Positions 36,475 through 49,699 of a stretch of DNA of 64,000 nt are shown here, piece after piece (position 1 is the first letter of the stretch; each line of letters starts with the position of its first letter). Source of the DNA: Taenia hydatigena (lineage: Eukaryota > Platyhelminthes > Cestoda > Cyclophyllidea > Taeniidae); the NCBI GenBank assembly GCA_036345935.2, contig JADWOT020000001.1:24941886-25005885 (forward strand). The letters are read 5' to 3'. Position numbers and translations under genes: made by a program. Under the pieces are notes generated by a model that did no database searches, was not told where the DNA came from, and worked only from the letters and a program-made list of their open reading frames with translations.

Positions 36475-39011
36475 AAAATTTCTGGCAAGGCCTCCGTCTC
36501 CATTTCCTCAGACTTTATAAGAAAGGCTGACATGTAAATTGCTGGCACAGTAAGAAACTAATGTTTAAAAGAAAAGGTTCCGTAAGTAGGCACCGAAGGG
36601 AACCAGAAATAAAGAACTGGTGCAGAAAATGTTTACAGCACATACGTGGACAATAAGGCGGGTAAATGCCATGGTAGAAAATATCCCATGCTATGAGGAC
36701 ATCTGTCAATGATGCGGCGAATCCTATAAACCTTACAGAAACTACTTATTTAAATCTATCTCAGCTAATGTTTGTCAAAGATGCTCACTGTGCTCCCGCC
36801 AGGTCGAAAAAAGGTTGTTTTACAGCCACCATTAGCTGTTCTGATGATTTTAATGTCAAAACTTCGAAAACGTGTGCAGCTTTCGTCCAAAGTCTTAGCG
36901 CACAGCTATAGTTGTTAAAATTACCGCATTGTAATAACAAAGGCTATGCACTTTTACTCATCACAGTTTTTTCGATTCAAATGACTTATCGTTTTGCAAA
37001 AGATCTGCCTTACGCATGCCCACTACACCGCGATGAGGTGTAAAGCAGCACGGTTTCGCAGAAGCACGCCTTTGGTGTGCAAAGAAGAAAACCTACAGCT
37101 ACGAACCAAATAAAGCATTGTTTTGGCGAAATGCCTGCTCCACACACTAGGGATTGGGGCCGAAACATCGAACAGAGTACAGCGCTCTCCTATAGCTGCC
37201 TCAGCTTACTTCCCGCCTCTAAGCTAATCTCCTTATTTCCCCTTTAGTGATAAGTAGAATTTATTTCTTCTCTAAAAAACTGTTTATAACATGCGTGGAA
37301 AAAATTCACCAGCATCAATCAATTCTAGCTGTAAAGTATGGGAATGGGAAGTGCAGCACTTTCTTCATTCTATCCTCCCACCATTTGTTCCCCAAGAAGC
37401 ATAACTGGTCTTTTTACTATCACAAATTTTGTAAGCTGTCAAGCCTGTCCTACACTTTCTACCAGCATATATCTTCAAGCAATTTAAGTAATGCAGATCC
37501 TGCAGATCAAAATTATGAAATTTATTGACGATAACTTGTGGAGGCAAAGTGTCCTATGTGCCGCTAACAATGATCAGTTAGTACACAGCATCATGATAAC
37601 AATTGTCCAAAGTGCAACCTAGCCTTATTCGATCAATGTGCAGATATTTGGCAAATCTTAAGGTCTGCAATAGCATTTCTACTGAGTAGATCCTTGTCTT
37701 CTGGTGTGGCTATGTATTTTAATAAACAAATACAGTTAATGCATCAAAGAGGAAATCAATGCGATTGCCAATGACCGTGAAATCAGATTAATAATTACTT
37801 AATTTAAAGAATCACAAATGAAAAGATGAGCGCTTAATGCAATTGATTTGTTGACGTGTTAGTTGGACGCAGTTACGCACGCGGCTGGCGTATGTGATGG
37901 GGCTTGCACACTGCACGAAGTTAGAATTAAAAGAGCGTTGGTAAAAGGATTTGTGATTCACGAATGCACTTATACATTAACTTAATTTTAATAAGCAGCC
38001 GCTCCATTGAGGCTAGGTTGCTAGCCAGTAAGAATGGTCCATTGACTTAGTATTGTCAGTATCGATCAAATGCTAAGTTCACTCTTGCAAACTGACACGC
38101 TTGACACCCGCTCTATTGCAATGCAGCACTGATTCAAAAAGTGAACAAATGTTAGGCTTTTTAGGCTTGGGATGTATCAGTATGTGATGATGAAGCTCAC
38201 GCCGCCTACCCACGATGAGAGAGCTAGGACTGGTGTTCTACACCTGCGTCGCATCTATTTATGTGTGGAATAGCGGCGTGACCATGGTACAATTCTGCGC
38301 CCCTCATGACTCCGATGCCAATGGCAAGTAGTAAAGCCGCATAAATTATTATTTGGAGGGCTTTTTCCCAACCACTGCTGACTTTAAAATAAAGTCATGC
38401 CGAATTTGTGACTATGTGCTCAATTTACCTACTTTGATTGAATATTATGCTTTCATCACAGGAGCAAATTTGAAACAGCCCATGGGGCTGATATGAAGCA
38501 AACTAAAAGTTTTGGAATGACTGCAGAGAAAGAGTGCGTGGTTTCACAAACATGAAGCGCAGAACACTATCAAAGAGCAGCAAATACAAAGTGGAAGTGG
38601 ACCCAGTGGGTCCTAGTCTTACCATATCCAGGCTTTCTCCCCTTCATCGTCCTCTTTTTCAATGAGCCCATAAAATATTTCCCGCATTGCCACCAGCTTT
38701 ATAGCAGTGAGGTACAAAATCCAGATGTTGCATTGCCCTAGAAACAAAAATAATAATGACGCAATAGCAAAAGTAAAAGCATACGCGCCGCACCAAAACA
38801 TCGGTTCAAAGGCAGCAAACGAGGAAGCAGATGAGATGTATAACATTGTCAGGCAGGGTCGATCATTCTTTTACCAAGTGAAGGCAAGCTCAAGGTAGGC
38901 GGCGAGTACGAGGAGGATTGGAAGGAATAGGGCAAAAAGAGGCAGTCTTGCTTCCCTATCTTAGCCCAGCGATGATTAAGATAACCTGATACTGGGCATT
39001 GCAATTGTAGA

Positions 39012-39299
39012 TCATTGGAGATACGGTGGAGTAAATCCATCTAATGGTGAGCCACACCCACCACTCAAGTATCGGTTTACTCTGATAGGGCAAAGTCGGT
39101 TGTTTAGATACAGGACGGCCCTGCATACTGGGCACTTGAAAAGCACCAAAGTTACGGCAAAGAAAATGGGGTGACTTACTGCCGCTCTATTGAAATCGTT
39201 ATTACTCACAGGTAAGTTTGGGCAATAAGAACACAAACTACTGTTCCGCATCGAAGTCTTCCTTTTTGCGCATAGAAAACTGCAAAATGGTAAGGGCAC
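39012..39299 (-). pseudogene. small conserved exon relic, SD1 copy 2
   Basis: The 95-codon minus frame includes FKCPVCRAVLYLNNRLCPI and LDGFTPPY, matched in pieces at 20740-20905. The CPVC pair might suggest a zinc-binding knuckle but is absent from the partner copy. Function is unknown. Confidence 0.3.
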
Positions 39300-40080
39300 T
39301 CAAGATGTCTCAGGGAAGGCGATTTGTCAGACACAAGGCTGTACAATTACCTCACCTATCGACTGCTTCATTGAATGGCTTGAACATTAGTTTAGGCATG
39401 CTAAACTCGACTCAGTCAGGCACTTTAAGTTTAGTCAATACACATAGACTTGGTAAAAACGAAAAAAAAGAATGAGTTACTTAGAGCAGCATGGGGGATG
39501 CACCGCAGACTCAAGTAAAGTAAAAGTAATGAGTGCATGGACAGCATTGGTTTAAAGACCTGTGGAGACATTGACGGCTTTAATGTCGCAGATGCAAAGA
39601 ATTTCCTTAACCGTTTCAAAAAGAACTCGAATCGATTAAGGTGGACAGGGATGGTATCAATCAGGAAACTGCCATAAATGTACAAATTGTTCGCCACGCA
39701 AACCACCCATTCCCAATGCAGAAGTGAGTCGGTGTGGTTTTATGGACCCTCTGAAATTGGGACGTCTTGGTTGCATCAACCTGCAGAGGATGATTCTTGC
39801 ATTAGCTGCACGCGGAAAAGGATAATTGATGAGTGGTTATACTTGCCACCGCTACCGATGAGGTGTCTAGTGGCTCTCCCGCACATCGACTGCTCTAAAA
39901 TGAAGTTGTGTGCGCGAGTGCACTGCATCTCATCGATTCCTTTCGACTAGTCAACCAATCCTTTGCCGCTTTGGAACAGATGTTCGTATCGGTCAATATT
40001 TAATAGGCCGACTAGCGCAGATTAGTCAGCAGCAAGGAGGACGTTAGGCGCATAAGTCGAATTCGATTTTCTTAATTTTG

Positions 40081-40870
40081 CATTTATCCAATCGTGTTCT
40101 TGGCAAATTCGGAATGTCAAAAAGGGCGCACAAAATCGCAGCATTTCGTCTTATGCTTTGCAACTTGATTTGCACTACGCCACTGTGTATTTGGGTAGTT
40201 TTAAGCATCCCTTATCCTTTTAACGAACGCAGTAAGTCAAAGCAGTGTGGCAAAATAGAGTGCTAACCAAAATAAATAGAAGGGCTAAGAATTTACCAGC
40301 ACGACTTGAAAGCCACCATGCAGGGAGGACATCAACTGCAGCAACTGAAATGCATGCACATTTAAGCGTATGACTATACAATCTCCCCATTCGTAACCAT
40401 GTTCTTTCTGCTAATTTAAAGTTAACACCTGTGACTTCAACTCTATTTCTCTTTTCAATTAATCTTAGGATTTTGCCAAAATATGTCTAAACATTACCAA
40501 TAGACTCAAGCATGCGTGTCATTCGTGCAGGGTGTGATGCTCTAGTCCGAGTTTTAAGCAAACAAATATTCATCCATACCTGGGTCAGGAGATTGATCTC
40601 GAGTTCACTCGTGGTGTTGCAACAATGACGGCATCAATAGCACTATTTTAGACGCCACCATCGACAACATCTGAGACGCTCATACCCTCCGTATTTAGTA
40701 AGATATCACCAGACATTCTAGCAAAGCAGGGCATCAAGGAGAATTGAAGCAACCAGGCCTCAGTAGTGAAGGATGAAGAGATGGCATCAAAGTAACCCAT
40801 ATAAAGAACTAGATTGATGGAGAGGAGAGCAGGAGGGGTAAAGTATACAAATTCCACTGACCATACGATG
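40081..40870. other. unique sequence leading into an LTR-like element
   Basis: Short frames only. A 69-codon minus frame at 40648-40857 runs antisense to what would be the internal 3' part of the LTR element. From about 40.6 kb the base composition becomes richer in G and C than the flanks. Confidence 0.4.
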
Positions 40871-40871
40871 G

Positions 40872-41244
40872 TAAGAGCAGAGAAGACAAGAGACAGATAA
40901 ATGCAGTTGTTGGAGGTTCAGATCCACGAAGAGTTGCTACTGCCTACTTCAAGATTACACGAGGCACCACCATGCGAGATGGGTTGTGCATTACAGGACA
41001 CTGCCGACCAAGTTTGCGTCTCTTTACTCCCTTATTCCTTTCTCCTTCCGCCCTGTCCATCGTATCCCACTTCTTGATGACCGCCACTGAGCTGCTTTGC
41101 TCTGCCTTGCTCTGCGTAGTGCTGCTTCGTGTAATACTGTGCTGATTTAAGCCGACCTAATGGATGGAATGTGGTCTCCCCATACGTACTAACTAGCAAT
41201 GGGTGCAAAGACAAATAAACTAAACAAATAAACATCTGCTAACA
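40872..41244 (+). mobile_element. 3' LTR with polypurine tract, likely solo or 5'-truncated element
   Basis: A purine-rich stretch (GGTAAGAGCAGAGAAGACAA and following, about 40870-40900) precedes a 337-base block starting TGTTGG at 40908 and ending CTAACA at 41244. These ends are inverted repeats of the TG...CA type usual for LTRs. Near the right end AAATAAACTAAACAAATAAA supplies polyadenylation-like signals. The block is more GC-rich than its surroundings and is not part of either flanking duplication. I see no matching 5' LTR, no protease, RT or integrase, and no target-site duplication (GCAGT versus TAGTA), so it is a remnant. Short non-coding LTR elements (TRIMs) are known in taeniids; I cannot confirm membership. 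Confidence 0.5.
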
Positions 41245-41299
41245 TAGTAAAAGACCAGCTGTTTTTGAGCAGGTTGTAGTGCCACACGACTATCCTTTG

Positions 41300-42200
41300 G
41301 AATGAAAGGACCTCACTTTAGCAGAATTTGCGTAATCAGCGGAAAGGAAGGGACTTGCGGCTACTGGTTAGCCTACTCAGCAGTGACCATGTGCTTAACC
41401 AAGCCTTACTATCCTATACTGAGAGTTAGACAAGTAACGAACGCAGTAGATAGCCCCTCTCAGACATATTGGTCGAAAAGCGATACCTGGACTACCCTTG
41501 CACTCCATCCAACTATTCTTCATCGTGTTGTTTACAAAATAATCAAGAATTGCGAAACTGTTCTGGCCTACTTTACTCGTTTTAATCTTTCAAGCCAGGC
41601 GATGAATCTTGTTCAAGTAGTCCTTGGCTATGCTTTTTGATAGTGCAGCATGAGCAGTTTATCTAGATCATTGGAATGATATCTATGAGTAACCGCACCA
41701 GTTATTGTTTGATAGTCGTCTGGTTATTCACTGAAATGGGTCATATTTCGGATGATAGAATGGTCAGAGTAATTTGCTCCTTTTTTAATGGCAGACTTGA
41801 GGGAAACAATCCTCGAGCTTGTTATGCGTCCTTTTTTGTCATCTCAACCCAATACCTACCTCATAGCAGTCACCAACGATTAAAGGGATATGTGCGAAGG
41901 AGTCTTAACTACGCAGAGTGATTTGTCCTCCCATCTTCTCCCATTTTTAGCAAATTTACAGCTGGACTATTCAAAGATTGGCTTTTGATGAGGAGTCAAA
42001 CAAAGGATGAAATGACAATAATTAATTAAGCATAACAGCTCCATGATCAAGATCTGATAACCAGCTTTTAGATTTTGGTAGACACAAAATAAGTGCATTA
42101 CTGCTCCGTTATTATAAAAAGTGATTATTTGCAGAAGAATGGTTAGCGCTTGCGGTGCTCAATGGTGGTACTAGTGGTGGTAGACATAACTAGAATTTAT
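41300..42200 (+). repeat. diverged duplication shared with 54.5-55.3 kb
   Basis: Same-orientation match with blocks such as TTTGATAGT.....GG...TTCACTGAAATGGG (here) and its partner at 54.83-54.87 kb. It contains the Fn3-like relic at 41676-41935. Identity is about 65-70 percent by eye. Confidence 0.6.
41676..41935 (+). pseudogene. possible oncosphere-antigen-like Fn3 relic
   Basis: The 81-codon frame reads YCLIVVWLFTEMG near its start, where the Trp after alternating hydrophobics fits the B strand of an Fn3 domain. The partner copy at 54.78-55.05 kb reads HYLIVTWHFTEMG. Further on, LKGYVRRSL aligns with VKGYICRGL of the partner. About 200 bases downstream, TTATTTGCAG precedes a short hydrophobic reading (MVVLVVVDIT) where the tail exon of this family would be expected. 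Each point is weak alone. The pairing of two copies makes an ancestral coding exon likely, and the antigen identity is inferred. Confidence 0.3.
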
Positions 42201-43214
42201 TGCTTCTCTAGTGGACAAAATAAAGGGTCATTTGCGTTGAGTCACTGCAATGGGTAAGCTATGGCGATGAAGGGACTACTGTTCTGCGGACGGATGTATG
42301 GTCACACTGGTCGATTCACTTGTTACCACCCTAAATTCCGTTAGCATTCCTCAAACAAGAGAGCTATAGATTTCGCAGTTGAAAGAGCTCTCTATGAATC
42401 ACTAAAGTTCTTCCCTGAGTTCCTGCAATGCTCGCTTCTTACATATTTCAATTTCCTAAAGAACTCGTCAAAAATTTTATGCAGAATTCAAAACTAAACG
42501 AAAAGCACACATCAAAATATCTAACATGCCCTTATCTCATGCAGAACATCAGTTTTAGGGCATAGTTGCCTCTCTTAAAGCCCATCACTCCGATTGGATT
42601 GACAGCATTCCAGGTGAATACAAAAAAAACAATTGACTTGCGATGTTTTTTTAAAAGGCCTAAATGCATGCTCCGCTTAGTTAGACTAAAAAAGTAACCC
42701 TCGACACTCAGCCATTGGCTAGTGGGCACTACTGACTCAACCAGTTGATGTATGGATAAATAAGTCAAGGTACGATTGTGGCTGCGAAAATAAACTTGCT
42801 TAAGTTCACGGAGTAGTATTAGAAAGAAGGCTTATTCCAAATTAATCAATATCACTCGTAAAAAATCATGGTTCTGAGCAATCAACTATGTCGTTAGAAG
42901 AGGCAGTGCCACATTGTACTAATTTTCTCTATGCACCTTGCCTAGATGCGGGAATGCTTTCATTAAATTCTATACGCGATACATTGAGATTAAAGCTGCA
43001 TTGCAGTTGCCCAAATTTGTAGCGCACTTGATTACACTTAGCAGCGAAGGCGCGCTGAACTTAGTGATAGGCTACCGCTAGAAGTTGACGTTGCTTGGAG
43101 TGGAATGTGTAGCATGCCCACACTCGCCATGTGCTATGCTCAAATAACCTCAGACGAAATAGCTGCAAGACTCATGAATTTTTGCTACTGCCACAAATCA
43201 TAATTAGGTCATTG
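42200..43214. other. patchwork of diverged repeats, no gene
   Basis: 42.64-42.72 kb resembles 16.6-16.7 kb (TGCATGCTCCG.TT.GT), and 42.73-43.13 kb resembles 10.09-10.48 kb. A 78-codon minus frame at 42532-42768 has no recognised family. Confidence 0.5.
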
Positions 43215-44880
43215 TGCAATGGGTCTGCATTCCCAATCCTGCAACGCCATCCGCCTTCTACACCTTACCTTGCGTAAGTTCATCCATCACCATTTTTTGG
43301 CATCTCTATATGTGTACCCCCTTTATTCCCACTTATGAATCAGAGAACTCCACCACGACACTACGCATCACCGAATATTTGCATAGTGCTAAGACAACAG
43401 TCGACACCATATTTACTCCAAATTTGAATTCGCCATCATGTAACTAGCTGAGTTTCTTTTATTTATTAACTACCTAATACATGCTTTCATCCACATCTAC
43501 TTGTCACAAAAAGGTTCAATAGGTAGACAATCATCCCATCTGCCTAATAGAAACTAGGATTTTTCCTTCACACATCGCAAGTAGGAGAGGAGGCAAGTTA
43601 AAATACATCAATTTTGAAATTGCCATCGAAACTTATCCACATGCTAAGGTTCTAAGTCAAGTTTTTAAAACCTTTTCCTTCACACAATTGTTAAATTGTT
43701 AAATCGGCGAAACGTGTATCGTCGCACTGTTACCAAATTAGTTGTAGATTAAAGTCTCACACAAGCATGTATAATGTTAATCTTTTGAAGAGAGTGTGGC
43801 TGAACGCTATTCCTTGCAATGCGAAGGATGAGAGATGAACGAATGCAGTCGAGCGGCACTGCCTACATCCTAAATGTTACAAATATGCTGATTTGAATGA
43901 CAAAGTAAAAATATTGAAAAATAAAATCAAGCAGCAAATTTATGGGCCTTAGACACTAATTAAATTCAGATTGAATGCATAATGACATGTTCATTTCTTG
44001 GATGGCTTTGACAGTCATGGTTTGATTCCCCGTACACAAATTGGGGCATCATTCAAATCTATTACACACATTATCATGATCTCAAATGCTAATAGTGCCC
44101 AAAGTCACATATAATGTTGCTAATGGGAAAAGATTTAACAAAAAACACATTTTAGTTACATACAGGTGAATTCGTTCTTCCCTTAAAAGGAGCACAATCA
44201 ACGGTCACCTCACGCCAAACAATATGAACACAACAACCAAGATCCACAATATCCACATCTAACGACCAATTGATTATTTTTGACATCAAACACTATATTT
44301 AATAAAATGGCGAAGAATATTCGATAAAAATAGCACCTGTGCCAAAAGATGATAAGGGAACTTAGCTGCGGGTTTTAACATCATCGTTACCTTACAACCG
44401 ACTCTATCTCTCGCTCTGCTCTTCCTAAACGAAAGGGGCCGTGAAGATGGAGGCAGGACCTAAAAGACAAATCGCAAAAACGTTTGCATTTGAGCCTGAC
44501 ACATCAGATACCCATCAATAGCCCTCATTTTATGCAATCCATCTTCCACACTTTATCTTGAGTGAGTTCGATCGTCATCATTTGCTAAGATTTCCCATCA
44601 AGATACTGACCGAGAACCATTCAGGGTACAGAGAACACCATTGCGATATGAAGTCCTGAGGAAGTTAACGACATGCTAAACAGGATAGTGCTTATTACTG
44701 CACTCTAAATCCTGCATCGCTACCTACCTTTTACATCCCATCCTGCAAGGACTCATCCATCATCGCTGGTTGACCTTTTCCTAAGCGTCCACTTCTATAA
44801 TCATATCCATGAACAGAAAACACTATTGCGACACCAAGCCAAGCAGCAGAATTTCAACCCTTTCATTCAGAAAAGGCCAA
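43215..44880 (+). repeat. three dispersed tandem-like units
   Basis: Units at about 43.22-43.43, 44.51-44.69 and 44.70-44.88 kb share the order AATCCTGCA.CGC or TGCAATCCATC, then TCATCCATCA or TCGTCATCA, then a GA.AACACCATTGCGA-type end. They are diverged (perhaps 60-65 percent). The 77-codon frame at 43214-43447 spans unit 1, but the frame is not kept in the others. Confidence 0.5.
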
Positions 44881-45179
44881 CTCAGGCTTTGCTATTAAAA
44901 GTGTAGTAAACAAGACATTACCGAATGCTCACAAAATACCATGGGAACAATCAACGTCCAAAGAAGCATAAAAGATAAGCAGATGCAATTCATTTAACGT
45001 TTCCTTACTTACCAAGGATTATGCGATTGCGCAGGTCAATTACTAAGACCCGCAATGAAGTTGATCATTAGAGTAAAATTTACTCCATCGGGTGGCCTCA
45101 GGCTCAACATTTTTAAGATGGTGTCAACTTCTGACCGTCCAATTACGGTAGCTTCTATTTAATTAACACCAGATCGAAC

Positions 45180-46560
45180 GGAGTGTGTGACGATGTTGGC
45201 CTTCACTGCATGTTTCGCCAGATTCCCTCTCTGTTCACCTCTATTATTTCCCCTCATTTTATGCCTTCTTGAAATGGCATCGGAGCAGTATTGCCAGGCT
45301 ACAAGTTGCTCGCGAAGCTATGCACGGTTGTGGGATACAGTCGTGCTTATTAGAATTTTCACGTCTTTCACATTCATCGTGCGTCTCCTCAAACAAGGTG
45401 ATGAGGATTTTGCTTGGACAATTTTACCCTGTTTACATCCATCCTTTATTCACGCCACTGTTGATTTCGGGAAACTAATTTTTTCTTATTTGTGCTTGTT
45501 AAAAGTAACTTGTCTGATTTATGCACTAGTGGTTTTTAAGCTCCTTTAATCCGTAATCAAAGAGTAGCTAAAATCATCACTAAAATTTGACTTCTTTGCC
45601 CTTTTTCACCGCGTCACTGGTATATCAGCTCTGTAGTAAAATTAGAAACCTTACCTCAATATCGCGCCTACTGTTTTACTTTTTTAGTATATTCTGTTGA
45701 TTTTCATGATAAGTTTGACACAGCATGCAAGGACAGTGAAACGCTGCGCGCATACACTTAGATGCGCATGTATAAGTTTAGACATTAGAGCGCTTAATCA
45801 TCAGTTGTAGACTTAACCGCTGAAATTCATGCCTACCGACCAATCCAGCTAAATGGCGTGAATACACACGTCTTGCGTGCTTTTGGTAGGCAACATATTA
45901 CCCCTCTGATTCTGCTCTGAAATGCGTTCCCTAGCATGAATAATGTTCTCTTGAGATCGGATCAAATTTGGTACCAAAGCAGCGCATTTGACTTCAACAG
46001 CATTATGGTTATCTTTTATCTACTGCAATTGTCAGCCTATACAGCCACAACCGAATTCTCCGAAGTCGTTGATGCCAATGATAACCCTTTGCACTTCTCA
46101 GAGTGCAATGTACATATCAAGTGAAATCGACCTTCTACTTAATGCTTTTCAATTTTCTTTGAAGATTTGACGCAGGGTCGTAGGAATGCCATCACAGCCT
46201 CATCCTCGTATCTTGACTCATAACACATGGCGCAAGTCAACATAATAGATTTGTAGCCATGCGCCGCTGATCATGTCTATTTTAGCAGAAGTGCAGCATG
46301 CCTGCACACGGTCTTTCAAATACATGGACAAGCAACATCCAAATAAGGATTCAGTCTACGAATCCCAGCCATTGAAGTGAATTCAGTGCCACCTTTCAAA
46401 ACGAAGTAAATAAGGCAACGCTACTGACGTTGTCGAATGGTTAAGTCTTCCAATTCCAAAGTGACCACAAAGATACCCTAATTTTAATGTTGGTAACACT
46501 ATTTTGGGCGTAATTTTTGCATAACTGAGATTACCTGATTATCCTTTGAAAGCACGTGGT
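45180..46560 (+). repeat. diverged duplication shared with 56.64-57.96 kb
   Basis: Collinear in the same orientation. Anchors are TTCATCGTGCGTCCTC-type sequence at 45.38 and 56.89 kb, TATTCTGTTGATTTT at 45.69 and 57.20 kb, and CTGCTCT.AAATGCGTTC at 45.92 and 57.39 kb. A 120-codon hydrophobic plus frame at 45187-45549 is not conserved in the partner, so I do not call it a gene. Confidence 0.7.
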
Positions 46561-46689
46561 CTTATCAACGCATATTAAGCCGCAAAAAAAGCCCAATACA
46601 TAGCGAATTGAACTTACAAGTAAGCAATGATCCAACGCTAAACATTTGGCAAAAACGATGATGCTATTTATAACTTACATCCTTACTTT

Positions 46690-47150
46690 GTGCGATGTGT
46701 CAGGCGCCAACAGAAAATTTACTTTTTCTTCGTGCAAATAGATAGCGAAAGAGGGGACTGTGATTAACCGCAGTAAAACAACAAGGAGCGATACATTGAA
46801 TTGAAATTATAACCCACCATAATTCAACTTTTGCTTCGTGGCTAAATGGATCCATTTTAGCATTATGTGCTCATACCGCATTCAATGCATAATTTGCTCA
46901 AAAAATCACAAGCTCCAAAAAATATGGCTGATGCTACACTAATCTGTATGTTATAAGATCTTCCGCTGAGACTGAGAGTAAATGATGTAGGCAGCAGCGT
47001 ACCACCAGCGTGCAGAACATACGCCAGTGTAATGTGTTCACGTTGACCATCTTTTAGCACGTGGCTACACTGTGTTCTTGTAGATAATCGACCAAGAAGA
47101 AGGCGCTTACTGGTTATAAAGAGTCTAGTGCAGAAATATCCGTCCACCAT
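46690..47150 (-). pseudogene. oncosphere-antigen-like gene relic (Fn3 exon and lost tail exon)
   Basis: Minus strand. The open frame 47150-46863 ends in SYNIQISVASAI...CIECG, and the last Gly codon is split by a donor (G|GTATGA at 46877/46876). From the residue before Tyr to this Gly is 28 residues, and the intron is in phase 1. Both match the copy at 58.2 kb, where LYNVSAKV is also followed by 28 residues and G|GTAAGT. About 140 bases further on, CTATTTGCACGAAGAAAAAG lines up with CTATTTACACAGGCGAAGAAAC at the tail exon of that copy but has lost the AG acceptor. The expected tail reading is then interrupted by a stop. Fn3 family membership is inferred from exon architecture plus spacing; sequence identity is low. 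Confidence 0.45.
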
Positions 47151-49699
47151 TTAGCTACGTTGACTAACTTTAGCAGTCTAGGACACAATGTTATGTGGAT
47201 AGCCTCAAATAGCGGAACAGTGTGATATGGACTGTTCATTCACTCTAAATAAAGCTCGTTCTGCCTAAGTTGTGCACATTGGCTTTAGCAGCCATCTTTT
47301 CAGTCGGGTTTGTGCAAAACTAAACCGCCTGCCCAGCTGTCTTGACAGTTGAATCATTTAATGAACCACTGCGTAATTAAAACCACAACACTACATTCGG
47401 AATGGTAGCAGTTGCTTATTTAGCTCCTTAAATGAAGCAATTATTGCGTGGATAGACAACGAAAGATTCAATTTGTTTATCAAAATGGCTACAAATTCAA
47501 CTACTAACACTGTGACTGCGACTTGCACTCCAATTAATGTGGACTTACGAGCGAACTGGTGCAAACTCTTTCCAGTCACTGGGAATATCCGGCATTAGGC
47601 ATACCCATAAATACAAAAAATTCGCTTTGAAATCGCGCTAGTTTTGGCATTTAATTGACGGCAATCGTTTTGAGATAGATAATATTTAGATATGCAGTAA
47701 GTTTCTACTTTTCGTGCAAATGCATATCAGTCATAGCATTTAGTTGACCAACCCTAGCCTAGAGCTCAGGCTCCTTGGATGGGGCCATTAAGTAGCAGAG
47801 TTATCACTTCATCGCCAGCATTCATTGCCTATGCGATGGTTGTTATGAATTGTCTTCTTGCTTTCAGTTTAATGCAGCCTTTTCAAATGCTTTTCAGTTC
47901 TCCGTGCCCTTTAAGGCCATAAGTTAGTCCCAAGAAATGAAGTTCTTCCCCTTTAAATTAAAAAGGCCTAGCAGAAAGAAAACTGGATTACAAAAAAGTG
48001 ATTAATTTTGTGAGGCCCAATACCACTTAAGCAGGTGGGGTAGAGGTTAATAATGTGATAGAGAATGCACGCAGTGTAAATAACGCACGTGTCTTTTTAA
48101 TTCAGCATTCACTGCTCTGAGCTAAACACGTGACCACACTAGCCACCTAAACAGTGCAATAAAGTAGAGATGAGAGATCGCTACCATCATATTTGCTGTA
48201 GCAGTGCTTAACGCAATTCATGATTTTGTATGAGCATTGCCATTTCCTCACTTCAGCCGATGCAGCGGAGCATTTACGTTTGTGTTTTTTACCTCCGTCC
48301 AGTTAGGTAATGTCTGTTTAGCCCAAGCGCCCTAAAACATATTTTGCTTAATTGCTTTAGCATTGTAGCATATGTGCAAGCAGTAAGGATATAAATAGAT
48401 ATGTTGGGAGATGGGCTTATAGGCGTCACTGCTGCTCAAGATGTTAATCAGTCTTAAATCCCCAAGGTGTTGTTAGAATGCGATAGACTTCATGAGTCTA
48501 TCCAGTCGTAAAGTGCAGGCATAATCAGGAATGTGTAACACTTCAACACCATGCACATCTGTTTAATGCAAGTTGTAATAAGCATTACAGGAAAGTTTTG
48601 ATTGCTGGATCTTAAATTGCGTTGCTTTGGAAACAGCTCGCAGAATATAAACCCTGTGCTGATTCTACCTTAAGGGGAATCGCAAAATTAAGAAAAAGTG
48701 GGAAGAAAAGTGAAAAAATTACCCTACTCAGATATACCAATTTCATCTTCTGAGACGTTGTGCCTGAGGGGAGAATAGGATTTTAGTCAGAAGCGATAAT
48801 CAACTGTTTTTGGCAAAGAAAAGGGCGTTTATTTTAGCAAATGACAATAGAAAGTGTAAGGACTTGTAGTTATCAGCCACAAAGAAACCAGAATGAGTTC
48901 GTAGGGAGAAAATTCAGTGGAGTATTACTGCTCCTAATACGAGTTGGAGCTGCACATGGGACCAACAAATGAAGTGTATAATACAATAAGCATTACAATA
49001 TGCCAAACACTTTTAAATTCATACCAATCGGAGAAAATTTAGAAAATTCAGCTTGCCACCAGCTGTTCTGCATTCCTTTAGCAAAACGTTAGCTGCCAAA
49101 ATAATGAAAAACCATTGAGACTTCATTATCTGACCAGAAGTACTTTGCATTCGCATCTTATGCCGCATTTATGCGAACGCTTCACAGGCGTATCAGCCTA
49201 TGCGCCAACACTTACCAGACCTGCAAAGTGGATTATACACGATATGACGCGTTGGCTCATGTGAGCGATTTAGATCCAAATCTCACGCTTATTACATATA
49301 TATATATATTAAGGTTGCTTTCCCTTATTGCATGCAATTTCAAGTTTTTGTTTTTGGAACATAAGCGAATCTCTTTGACGCAATAGGTAAAATTCAATTT
49401 CTCATTTGATGTTTTAATTGTAGTACATTGTGGAATCGTTAAAATGTTTTCCATGATCAATGTCTCCCACCAAATGAAACTGCAAACAGGCATTTGTTTA
49501 TAAATAAAATGCCAAAATTATTCCACTGATATGACCAGCAAAGTAGAACTGAGCCAAATCTCGCCAATGATTTACTGCAGATATAGTTATTTACAAATGC
49601 TTAATTTAATAGCAAACTGTTTCCCAGATGCGCATGGACCTATGGCCGAAGGAAACTTTCCTCCTACAGCTGGAAAATATTTGCTAAGTCTCCCCACTG
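47151..49699. other. mostly unassigned; left part belongs to the R repeat
   Basis: 47.16-47.40 kb is the flank of the antigen-like relic and matches 61.70-61.85 kb (plus) and 62.00-62.15 kb (inverted). At 47391-47579 both strands are open for more than 60 codons; the minus reading has a hydrophobic LIGVQVAVTVLVVEF segment that could be an old signal-peptide exon. 47.6-49.2 kb shows only short frames. Confidence 0.4.
49296..49309 (+). repeat. short TA microsatellite
   Basis: About seven TA units in a row. Confidence 0.85.

Larger units (their letters stand above)
31985..40080 (+). repeat. segmental duplication SD1, copy 2
   Basis: Same-orientation partner of 12600-22780. It begins with Hsp70 copy C and ends near the block ATCGACTGCTCTAAAATGAAG (39.89 kb), matched at 22.46 kb. 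Several sub-blocks are shorter here than in copy 1. Confidence 0.85.

Noticed and set aside
44010..44045. GGTTTGATTCCCCG, tRNA B-box-like
   Set aside because: The flanking bases do not form a T stem, and there is no A box or acceptor stem at the right distance.
45187..45549. 120-codon hydrophobic ORF
   Set aside because: Not conserved in the duplicated copy at 56.7 kb, so probably chance in AT-rich sequence.
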